Source: Muriicola sp041358175 (GTDB lineage Bacteria > Bacteroidota > Bacteroidia > Flavobacteriales > Flavobacteriaceae). From it: DNA of 64,000 nucleotides. A model generated the notes under the pieces. That model did not search any database and had not been told where the DNA came from. It worked only from the letters and a program-made list of their open reading frames with translations. Where the stretch lies: NCBI RefSeq assembly GCF_041358175.1, contig NZ_JBGKBE010000003.1:186001-250000 (forward strand), in the 5' to 3' direction. The translations under genes and the position numbers were made by a program. Positions within the stretch are counted from its first letter, which is position 1. Each line of letters starts with the position of its first letter. Shown piece by piece: positions 43,283 through 50,725 of this stretch.

Positions 43283-43867
43283 ATGACGAGATATCTGAAA
43301 TTACGGAAGAAAGCCCTCCATATGCTCCGTACGGAACTTTCCGGGGATCTTTGTTATCACGGCATGGCACATACACTGGACGTCCTTAAGGTTTGTAACG
43401 GCTATATCAGAAGAGGGAAATTATACGGAGAAAAAGCCATGTTGCTACGAACAGGAGCACTTTGCCATGATCTGGGATTTACTGTTTCTTACGAAAACCA
43501 CGAAGAACACGGAATAATCATCGCCCTCCGTTTGATGAAGGAATATTATTTTACGCCCGCCCAGCGAAAAGTAGTAGTGGGCCTTATCAGGGCTACTGAG
43601 GTGCCCCAAACCCCCAAAACCAATCTGGAAAGGATACTTTGTGATGCAGACCTCGATTACCTGGGTAGGGATGACTACAGTCGTATCAGTAATTTACTGC
43701 TGAAGGAATTAAAGCGTTTTGGTGTAAACCTAACAGCAAAAGAGTGGAGGCAAAAGCAAATCTCATTTTTGGAGGAACACAGGTATCATACCCCTTATGC
43801 CCAAAAATACAGGGAACCTGTTAAACAAAACCACCTTCTGGAAATAAAGGATCAGTTGTCAGCTTAA
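43283..43867 (+). CDS. HD-domain phosphohydrolase of the Pycsar-effector type
   Basis: 194 residues. The metal-binding HD motif is complete: H30 (M-A-H-T-L-D-V), H62-D63 (L-C-H-D-L-G-F) and D121 (C-D-A-D-L-D-Y-L-G). The N-H-E-E-H (72-76), L-I-R-A-T-E (101-106) and H-R-Y-H-T-P-Y-A (166-173) stretches match the HD half of HD-PycTM fusion proteins. HD proteins hydrolyse phosphomonoesters or phosphodiesters, so it may clear a cyclic nucleotide. It starts 13 bases after the PycTM-like gene. The split of these two domains into separate genes is notable. Confidence 0.85.
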   Translation: MTRYLKLRKKALHMLRTELSGDLCYHGMAHTLDVLKVCNGYIRRGKLYGEKAMLLRTGALCHDLGFTVSYENHEEHGIIIALRLMKEYYFTPAQRKVVVGLIRATEVPQTPKTNLERILCDADLDYLGRDDYSRISNLLLKELKRFGVNLTAKEWRQKQISFLEEHRYHTPYAQKYREPVKQNHLLEIKDQLSA

Positions 43868-43886
43868 ATACTAATGATAGAATACT

Positions 43887-44165
43887 TTAATTATCCTTCC
43901 CAAGAGGTGCCAGATATTTCTGATCCATATAGAAAGTGCCATAAGGCAACAAGGAGGCCAGGAAAAAACTGAAATACCGCCTTAATCCCCATCCCTGTTT
44001 TCTGCAGAATACAAAAGCTGCCAGAATAAAAACTATAAAGAGTGCCCCGTGTACATATCCAATGTAGATATTTGGTTCTCGTATGTTAGCCCAATATTTA
44101 AGGGGCATGCTAAAGCCAAATAACAAGAGATAGGAAATTCCTTCAAGGATGGCCAGTAGCCGCAT
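43887..44165 (-). CDS. DUF3817 membrane protein
   Basis: 92 residues from the ATG at 44165 (an alternative ATG at 44177 adds four residues). Three transmembrane helices are visible, with R-L-L-A-I-L-E-G-I-S-Y-L-L-L at the start and Y-I-G-Y-V-H-G-A-L-F in the second helix. This is the small DUF3817 family, also found fused to or near lipid and stress genes; no function is established. Convergent with the HD gene. Confidence 0.8.
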   Translation of the reverse strand: MRLLAILEGISYLLLFGFSMPLKYWANIREPNIYIGYVHGALFIVFILAAFVFCRKQGWGLRRYFSFFLASLLPYGTFYMDQKYLAPLGKDN

Positions 44166-44189
44166 TATTAAGACCATAAGACAACTGCT

Positions 44190-45581
44190 TTACAAATGGA
44201 TGACTTCCCCGTATGCATCGGCTACAGCCTCCATGACCGCCTCACTCATAGTAGGGTGGGGGTGGACCGCTTTCAGGATCTCATGCCCGGTAGTTTCGAG
44301 CTTTCTTCCCAGAACAGCCTCTGCAATCATATCGGTTACCCCGGCACCAATCATATGGCACCCCAGCCATTCTCCGTATTTTGCATCAAAGATCACCTTT
44401 ACAAAGCCATCTGAATTCCCAGAAGCCTGTGCCTTACCACTGGCAGAGAAAGGAAACTTACCAATTTTGATATCAAGTCCTTTTTCACGTGCCTGTTTTT
44501 CTGTAAGGCCTACAGATGCCACTTCTGGCATGCAATAGGTACATCCGGGAATATTCCCGTAATCAAGTGGTTCCACGTGCATACCGGCAATCTTTTCTAC
44601 GCAGAGGATTCCTTCTGCTGAGGCTACGTGAGCAAGGGCCGGCCCTGCTGTTACATCTCCTATAGCATAGTAGCCCGGAATGTTCGTCTGGTAGTAGTCG
44701 TTCACAAGGATCTTGTCCCGGTCTGTGGCCACGCCAACTTCTTCAAGTCCGATATTTTCAATATTCGTTTTGATGCCTACTGCTGACAAGACTACATCGG
44801 CTTCGATTATTTCTTCTCCTTTAGGGGTTTTTACCGTCACTTTAACTCCTTGTCCGGAGGTATCCGCCTTGGTGACTTCGGAAGAAGTCATAATCTTAAC
44901 CCCGGATTTTTTAAAGCTGCGTTCGAGTTGTTTGGAGATCTCTTCATCTTCCACAGGCACGATATTCGGTAAAAACTCCACCACAGTTACTTCAGTACCC
45001 ATGGCATTGTAGAAATAAGCAAACTCTATTCCAATGGCCCCACTTCCAACAACTACCAATTTCTTAGGCTGCTCTTCAAGCGTCATGGCCTTGCGGTATC
45101 CGATGATCTTTTTTCCATCCTGAGGTAAACTGGGTAGTTCCCTGCTTCTTGCGCCGGTAGCGATAATGATATGTGAAGCGCTGTATTCTGTTTCCTTCCC
45201 ATCTTCTCCCTTGACAGCGACTTTTTTACCGGGTTTTATTTTTCCAAACCCATTGATCACCTCGATCTTATTCTTCTTCATAAGGAATTGTACCCCCTTA
45301 CTCATCCCCTGGGCAACATTTCTACTTCGTTTTACAACGGCATCAAAGTCCTTGTCGGCGCCCTCCACCTTTAAACCATAGTCGTCAGCATGCTGGAGGT
45401 ATTCAAATACCTGGGCCGACTTTAAAAGGGCTTTGGTAGGGATACAGCCCCAATTGAGGCATACGCCTCCAAGACTTTCTTTCTCAATGATTGCGGTTTT
45501 CAATCCTAACTGGGACGCTCTGATAGCCGTAACATATCCGCCGGGTCCGCTGCCTAAAACAATAACATCGAAGTTGCTCAT
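44190..45581 (-). CDS. lpdA: Dihydrolipoyl dehydrogenase
   Basis: 463 residues, the flavoprotein E3 of the 2-oxoacid dehydrogenase complexes. The FAD-binding G-S-G-P-G-G-Y at the N-terminus, the redox-active pair in G-G-V-C-L-N-W-G-C-I-P-T-K-A, a second Rossmann motif G-S-G-A-I-G-I-E-F-A, and the catalytic H-P-H-P-T-M-S-E at the C-terminus are all present. It regenerates lipoyl groups with NAD+. A TAACTTTG box precedes it on the minus strand. Confidence 0.96.
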   Translation of the reverse strand: MSNFDVIVLGSGPGGYVTAIRASQLGLKTAIIEKESLGGVCLNWGCIPTKALLKSAQVFEYLQHADDYGLKVEGADKDFDAVVKRSRNVAQGMSKGVQFLMKKNKIEVINGFGKIKPGKKVAVKGEDGKETEYSASHIIIATGARSRELPSLPQDGKKIIGYRKAMTLEEQPKKLVVVGSGAIGIEFAYFYNAMGTEVTVVEFLPNIVPVEDEEISKQLERSFKKSGVKIMTSSEVTKADTSGQGVKVTVKTPKGEEIIEADVVLSAVGIKTNIENIGLEEVGVATDRDKILVNDYYQTNIPGYYAIGDVTAGPALAHVASAEGILCVEKIAGMHVEPLDYGNIPGCTYCMPEVASVGLTEKQAREKGLDIKIGKFPFSASGKAQASGNSDGFVKVIFDAKYGEWLGCHMIGAGVTDMIAEAVLGRKLETTGHEILKAVHPHPTMSEAVMEAVADAYGEVIHL

Positions 45582-45615
45582 CTATTTTTCTTTTGGATCT
45601 ATTTAAGTGCGGTGG

Positions 45616-45623
45616 CAAAGTTA
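45616..45623 (-). promoter_or_regulatory. lpdA promoter -7 box
   Basis: On the minus strand this reads TAACTTTG, an exact TAnnTTTG match, ending 34 bases before the lpdA start at 45581. Confidence 0.45.
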
Positions 45624-45737
45624 CAAAACCAAACGGAAACGGATTAAAGAAACCGGGAGCTTTCCGTCCAAGAAAACTAAGATGAGTGATAACTCCAACG
45701 GAAGGAGTATAAGAGCTTAAGAAAGAGAATGATGCGT

Positions 45738-46247
45738 TTAGTTTTCCGGAATAAATTCCAAAGCAGCCCCATTGATGCAGTGGCGTTTTCCGGTAGTCGC
45801 ACTCGGGCCATCATCAAAAACATGTCCAAGATGCCCTCCACAAACAGCGCAGTGTTCCTCAGTACGCGGATAGCCTATTTTGTAATCTGTTTCGTATTCC
45901 ACATTCCCTTCTATCGCCCTGTCAAAACTAGGCCATCCGGTTCCGGAATCGAATTTGTGCTCGCTGCTGAATACCGGGGTTTGACATCCGGCGCAGACAT
46001 AAGTACCTTTTTCTTTATTTCTGAGCCATTCACTGCTTCCGGGATTTTCTGTACCCGCCTTTCGCAAAATGTAGAATTGCATCTCAGTAAGTTCAGCTTT
46101 CCATTCTGCTTCCGACTTAGAAACGGCAAAAGCTGTTTCTTTTTTTTCTTGGGTAGTGACCTTTTCTTCAGTTTTGTCCTTTTCCTGGGAAACTCCTTTG
46201 CAACTCAGGGCGAGGAGGCAAATTCCAACTAGTAATATCCTTTTCAT
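45738..46247 (-). CDS. msrB: Lipoprotein peptide-methionine (R)-S-oxide reductase
   Basis: 169 residues from the ATG at 46247, giving a lipobox (G-I-C-L-L-A-L-S-C). An upstream in-frame ATG at 46292 would precede the signal. The MsrB domain shows two zinc C-x-x-C pairs (Y-V-C-A-G-C and H-C-A-V-C-G-G), W-P-S-F, and the catalytic Cys in R-H-C-I-N-G-A-A-L. It repairs oxidised methionine in proteins outside the cytoplasm. It is followed on the same strand, upstream, by a terminator and then the collagen-like lipoprotein. Confidence 0.95.
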   Translation of the reverse strand: MKRILLVGICLLALSCKGVSQEKDKTEEKVTTQEKKETAFAVSKSEAEWKAELTEMQFYILRKAGTENPGSSEWLRNKEKGTYVCAGCQTPVFSSEHKFDSGTGWPSFDRAIEGNVEYETDYKIGYPRTEEHCAVCGGHLGHVFDDGPSATTGKRHCINGAALEFIPEN

Positions 46248-46307
46248 AACAATTTTTACTTTAAAGTCGAATGAATTTTCTTTTCCTTTCAAAAATAGAC
46301 ATAAAAA

Positions 46308-46333
46308 ATCCCCTGCAGTAGTCTCCAGGGGAT
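46308..46333 (-). terminator. Intrinsic terminator for the collagen-like lipoprotein
   Basis: ATCCCCTG (46308-46315) pairs with CAGGGGAT (46326-46333). Read leftward, the stem runs into a T-rich tract, so it ends the gene at 46352-46912. Confidence 0.82.
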
Positions 46334-46351
46334 CTTTAATAAATATTTAGC

Positions 46352-46912
46352 TTAATCCAGTTTTATGCGGTGGATGTCTTTCTCTTCTACCTCTAAGAGT
46401 CTCATAACAGCATCGATATTAGAAGGATCCATCTTGGAATTCTCTCCGTATTCTGCCGGTACTATAGCGATTCTGAATACCTGGTTATCTGTGTCACCTG
46501 GCATTAAAGTGCTTAAGTCAAAATCGGACTCCAGAAAAATGCTGACATCAAAAAAAGTGTGATCGTAATTGTACTGCAACAATCCCTGATTTAAGATTCT
46601 GGTCTGTGGTAGGAGTCGCCAGATGTCAACTGGTTCTGCGTCATCGGTCTGATCCCAGAGGATGTAGACAAAAACCAGATCAGATTCAAATACCTCAACG
46701 GTAGTTGGGAATTCGTAAAACAGTGTATATTCATTAGCGGCATCAAATGTCCCTTCAATTTCAAAGACTGTGCCCAGAATATTCACTCCGTCTAGCCCGT
46801 CAAGGCCATCTCTTCCGTCAAATCCGGGAGGTCCCGGAGGTCCTGCTGGACCTTCACATGAGATTGTTAGGGCTGCAATAAAGGTGCTGAAAATAAGTCC
46901 GATTTTTTTCAT
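46352..46912 (-). CDS. Lipoprotein with a short collagen-like Gly-X-Y segment
   Basis: 186 residues. After the lipobox Cys (A-L-T-I-S-C) comes a run of seven or so Gly-X-Y triplets (G-P-A-G-P-P-G-P-P-G-F-D-G), then a beta-rich domain with no named motif. Such proteins are common in Flavobacteriia and are probably surface lipoproteins; function is unknown. The collagen-like part is too short for a stable triple helix on its own. Confidence 0.75.
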   Translation of the reverse strand: MKKIGLIFSTFIAALTISCEGPAGPPGPPGFDGRDGLDGLDGVNILGTVFEIEGTFDAANEYTLFYEFPTTVEVFESDLVFVYILWDQTDDAEPVDIWRLLPQTRILNQGLLQYNYDHTFFDVSIFLESDFDLSTLMPGDTDNQVFRIAIVPAEYGENSKMDPSNIDAVMRLLEVEEKDIHRIKLD

Positions 46913-47100
46913 AATTCATTTCATTTTAAGGTTCCGCTTTCTGAGAAAAACGGAATGGGTTTGTCTTGATTGTATAATTTTTTACTTCGTTAGGATATAC
47001 TGTTTCAAAAAGCGTTCCAAAAATTGTAAAAAGGCCTGATTTCTATTGTAAATCCCTGTAAATTTATAGGTTTTAGGAGATTCATTTCGGTATAATTTTC

Positions 47101-47108
47101 TATTTTTA
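47101..47108 (+). promoter_or_regulatory. Likely promoter -7 box of the glgE operon
   Basis: TATTTTTA differs from TAnnTTTG only at the last base and lies 22 bases before the ATG at 47131. Confidence 0.4.
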
Positions 47109-47130
47109 GCCAAAACCAAAGAAACCAGTT

Positions 47131-49071
47131 ATGCCAATGAAACAAGAGAGGGTGGTGATCGAAAATGTGAATCCACAACTCCAGTGTGGTGCGTATTACA
47201 TCAAAAGAGTAGTAGGGGAAGAAGTGATTGTCTATGCGGATGTTCTCGGCGATGGCCACGATGTAATTCAGGCGGAAGTTGCATACAAACACGAAAGTGA
47301 AAAGTCATTTACCCGGCTTCGGATGAATCACTTAGGAAATGATGTCCACCGGGCAGTTTTTTCATTAAAAAAACAAGGGTATTATCAATATAAGGTTGAA
47401 GGCTGGGTAGATAACCCCCTGAACTGGCAACATGGAATAGAGGCGAAGTTAAAAGACGGACAGCTGGTAAGCAGCGAATTGCTGGATGGCGTTCAGTATC
47501 TAAAGGCATTATTGAAAAAACTCAAAGGAAAGGAGAAAGAGTACATTTCAGGTCTTGTTGATGCTTTTCAGAACAAGGATAAGTACGATCAGGCTGTAAA
47601 AGAAGCGGTCTCAGACAAGCTGCACGGGATGTTTGTGAAGCATCCTTTGAAAAACCTCGTCAACTCGAGCACTATTTTACAGGTATATGTAGACCGGAAG
47701 AAGGCAAACTTCAGTACGTGGTACGAGTTTTTCCCACGCTCCACGGCATCGGAGGAAGGCCGGCACGGCACCTTCAAAGATGCACAGCGATTATTGCCTA
47801 AGATTTCAGCCATGGGCTTTGATACGGTTTATCTGCCCCCCATACATCCCATTGGGGAGGTAAATCGGAAAGGAAAGAATAATACGACCACTGCAGAGGA
47901 AGGAGACAGTGGGGTTCCCTGGGGTATTGGATCCAAGGAAGGAGGGCACAAATCTATCCATCCCGAACTCGGGTCAGAAAAGGATTTTAAGGACTTTATA
48001 AAAAAGGCATCAGAATACGATCTGGAAGTAGCAATGGACCTGGCGTTTCAGGCTGCCCCTGATCACCCCTATATCACTTCTAACCCTGAGTGGTTTAGAA
48101 AACGGCCCGACGGGACCATGCAGTACGCAGAGAATCCACCAAAGAAGTATCAGGACATCGTCAACTTTAATTTTGAGTCGAAAGACTACAAAAAACTATG
48201 GCAGGAACTTCTGGATGTCACCTTACATTGGATTAGTTTCGGGATCAGGATTTTTCGGGTTGACAATCCACATACCAAACCATATTATTTTTGGAACTGG
48301 CTTATAGAAGAGGTGAAAAAAGACTATCCCGATGTCCTCTTCCTGGCCGAGGCCTTTTCCAGGCCGAAAGTGATGCAGCAACTGGCCAAGCAGGGTTTTT
48401 CCCAATCGTATACCTATTTTACCTGGAGGGTACACAAAGACGAGCTTATCGAGTACGTTACCGAGCTCACTCAGTCGGAAATGAAGGAATATTACCGCCC
48501 CAATTTCTGGCCCAATACGCCCGATATCAACCCCTACCACCTACAGGGGGCCAATGAGAGTATGCACCTGATTCGCTATGCCCTGGCTGCCACCTTATGC
48601 GGGAACCTGGGAATCTACGGCCCGGTATTCGAATATATGGTCACCGATGCCATGCCGGGGAAAGAGGAATACCTGCATTCTGAGAAATACGAAGTGCGGT
48701 TCTGGGACTGGGGTATAGAAAACAAGATTACTCATCTGATCACCAAACTCAATCTTATTCGAAAGAACCATCCGTCCTTACAACAAACGAATAATATCAG
48801 ATTTTGCAGGATAGATAATGATAATCTGATGGCCTTTTACAAATGGAATGATGAGGGGACAGATGAAACCCTGATGGTGATCAATCTCGATTCTAACTAC
48901 GCTCAACAAGGTATGGTACAGTTGCCCCTCGGGGAATTGGGAGTTGAAGCCGGAAAACCCATTCAAATGCGCGATCTGGTAACAGACAATAGTTATCTTT
49001 GGTACAGTGAATGGAATTTTGTGGAACTACCACCGAGTCTGCCCTTTCATGTTTTTCAAATAAAAAAATAA
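47131..49071 (+). CDS. glgE: Alpha-1,4-glucan:maltose-1-phosphate maltosyltransferase GlgE
   Basis: 646 residues, GH13_3. The N-terminal beta-sandwich (about 1-110) is followed by a helical insert and the (beta/alpha)8 barrel. Catalytic nucleophile D378 (F-R-V-D-N-P-H-T-K) and general acid E407 (F-L-A-E-A-F) are visible, with W-Y-E-F-F-P-R-S and T-V-Y-L-P-P-I-H-P-I-G typical of GlgE. It extends alpha-glucan by adding maltosyl units from maltose-1-phosphate. It opens a four-gene operon with maltokinase three bases on. Confidence 0.96.
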   Translation: MPMKQERVVIENVNPQLQCGAYYIKRVVGEEVIVYADVLGDGHDVIQAEVAYKHESEKSFTRLRMNHLGNDVHRAVFSLKKQGYYQYKVEGWVDNPLNWQHGIEAKLKDGQLVSSELLDGVQYLKALLKKLKGKEKEYISGLVDAFQNKDKYDQAVKEAVSDKLHGMFVKHPLKNLVNSSTILQVYVDRKKANFSTWYEFFPRSTASEEGRHGTFKDAQRLLPKISAMGFDTVYLPPIHPIGEVNRKGKNNTTTAEEGDSGVPWGIGSKEGGHKSIHPELGSEKDFKDFIKKASEYDLEVAMDLAFQAAPDHPYITSNPEWFRKRPDGTMQYAENPPKKYQDIVNFNFESKDYKKLWQELLDVTLHWISFGIRIFRVDNPHTKPYYFWNWLIEEVKKDYPDVLFLAEAFSRPKVMQQLAKQGFSQSYTYFTWRVHKDELIEYVTELTQSEMKEYYRPNFWPNTPDINPYHLQGANESMHLIRYALAATLCGNLGIYGPVFEYMVTDAMPGKEEYLHSEKYEVRFWDWGIENKITHLITKLNLIRKNHPSLQQTNNIRFCRIDNDNLMAFYKWNDEGTDETLMVINLDSNYAQQGMVQLPLGELGVEAGKPIQMRDLVTDNSYLWYSEWNFVELPPSLPFHVFQIKK

Positions 49072-49073
49072 CG

Positions 49074-50708
49074 ATGGCCACTAAGAAGCAGGAATCTTCT
49101 CTCCAGGCACCCTACGTTTTTGATGTAGAGTGGGAATCCCTGATGGATGATAAGAAGTTTTTATCGGCCTTCCTCTCTGAAATACTTGAAGAATATGTGG
49201 TAAAACAACGCTGGTACGGAGGAAAGAGCAGTAAACTCAAATACATTGAATTACAGGAATATTTCAGGATACAACAGAAAGGTGAAGTATACTACGGCCT
49301 ATTGTTGGAGGTCAACTTTGAAGAGGCTTTTTACCAGCATTATTTTCTGCCGATCGCCTTTGTTTCTGACGAATCCTTTGCTGAAAAAGACAGAATTCTG
49401 CCACTTAGCATAAAAGGGCAGGAAGGTTTTATCATAGATGCGCTAAATCTGGAAGCTTTCAGAAAGCTGGTTTATGAACGAATTATAACGGCAGAACCTA
49501 ATGATACCACCCGGGTACAGTACCACCATAGCATCAATTTCAATGGGGAGCCTTATGAAACCTCAAAATTTATGGGGATGGAGCAGAGCAATACCTCCAT
49601 CGTGATCAACGGGAAATCGGTTATCAAGTTCTTCCGAAGGATTTATGCCGATAAAAATCCCGACTATGAAATGAGTCGGTTCCTCTCAGAACGCAAAGAA
49701 TACAAAAATACGCCTCCCTATCAGGGGAGTCTGAGTATTATCGACTCAGATAACGTAAGTGTTACCATAGCCCTGATGCAGGAATTAATACCCAATCAGG
49801 GTGATGCCTGGGAATATATGCTGAAAGAGCTCCATAAAGTGTTCAGTAATCTGGAGAATAAACATATCAATGTAGATCACCTTCCGGATGTTCCTTTGTT
49901 TACGCGCCTGAAAATCAACGATGTACCACCTGAGATCATTGACTGGGCCGGACTTAATGTCTTTATGAAGTTACAAACCCTCGCTAAGCGAACAGCAGAA
50001 ATGCACATTGCCCTGGGTTCAGAATTTGAGGATACGGCTTTTACCCCTACAAATTTTACGGGAGATTACGAGGTCTGGCTGAAAAACAGACTGCTGTATC
50101 AGTTTCAAAACCGACTCAATACTGTTGAAAATAATTTACACCGACTAAAAGATCTTTCCCTGGAACTGGCAAAAGAATTTCTCGAACGCAAAAACGAAAT
50201 AAGAAAGCGGTTTGTTGATTTCGACTGGACGAAACTGAAAGGGGAGCGCCTCAGGGTACACGGGGATTACCATCTTGGACAGGTCCTAGTTAAGGAGGAT
50301 GATTTTTATTTACTCGATTTTGAAGGTGAACCGGAAAGCACCATCAGAGACAGAAAGGTAAAACAACCTCCGCTCAAGGATGTGGCAGGGATGTTTCGGT
50401 CTTTTCATTACGCCGTCTACGCTACCATATTTAACAATGAAGAAAGTTATCCCTATTCAAGACAGGAGCTTTTTAAAGCTGGAGAGATACTATACCGTTA
50501 TTTTGTAGGGGTTTTTATGGAAACCTATGTAGAACTTATCCAACAGCACAATATCAATATCGGCTACAGCCAGGAACGAATTTTTATCCTGAAATACTGT
50601 ATGCTTGAAAAAGCGGTATATGAACTGGGATATGAAATGAACTCAAGACCGATATGGGCAGTGATTCCACTACAGGGAATCATGAGTATTTTAAACAAAA
50701 CTAACTAA
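49074..50708 (+). CDS. Maltokinase (stand-alone, without trehalose synthase)
   Basis: 544 residues from ATG 49074, two bases after the glgE stop; a longer frame from 49011 overlaps glgE and is rejected. The fold is aminoglycoside-kinase-like: R-V-H-G-D-Y-H-L-G-Q (Brenner-type catalytic loop) and Y-L-L-D-F-E-G-E-P (metal Asp). The N-terminal cap with K-Q-R-W-Y-G-G-K is the maltokinase mark. It phosphorylates maltose to maltose-1-phosphate for GlgE. In many bacteria it is fused to TreS; here it is not, and no treS is in the window. Confidence 0.92.
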   Translation: MATKKQESSLQAPYVFDVEWESLMDDKKFLSAFLSEILEEYVVKQRWYGGKSSKLKYIELQEYFRIQQKGEVYYGLLLEVNFEEAFYQHYFLPIAFVSDESFAEKDRILPLSIKGQEGFIIDALNLEAFRKLVYERIITAEPNDTTRVQYHHSINFNGEPYETSKFMGMEQSNTSIVINGKSVIKFFRRIYADKNPDYEMSRFLSERKEYKNTPPYQGSLSIIDSDNVSVTIALMQELIPNQGDAWEYMLKELHKVFSNLENKHINVDHLPDVPLFTRLKINDVPPEIIDWAGLNVFMKLQTLAKRTAEMHIALGSEFEDTAFTPTNFTGDYEVWLKNRLLYQFQNRLNTVENNLHRLKDLSLELAKEFLERKNEIRKRFVDFDWTKLKGERLRVHGDYHLGQVLVKEDDFYLLDFEGEPESTIRDRKVKQPPLKDVAGMFRSFHYAVYATIFNNEESYPYSRQELFKAGEILYRYFVGVFMETYVELIQQHNINIGYSQERIFILKYCMLEKAVYELGYEMNSRPIWAVIPLQGIMSILNKTN

Positions 50709-50725
50709 CAACAAACAAGATAAAC

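Noticed and set aside
40737..43867. Calling the region a canonical Pycsar defence system
   Set aside because: The cyclase keeps K517 and D589, the ATP-selecting pair, and has a TPR sensor. Only the effector likeness supports Pycsar, so it is reported as a related candidate.
45729..46232. Forward frame across msrB
   Set aside because: Complement of the MsrB zinc and catalytic motifs; no independent evidence of coding.
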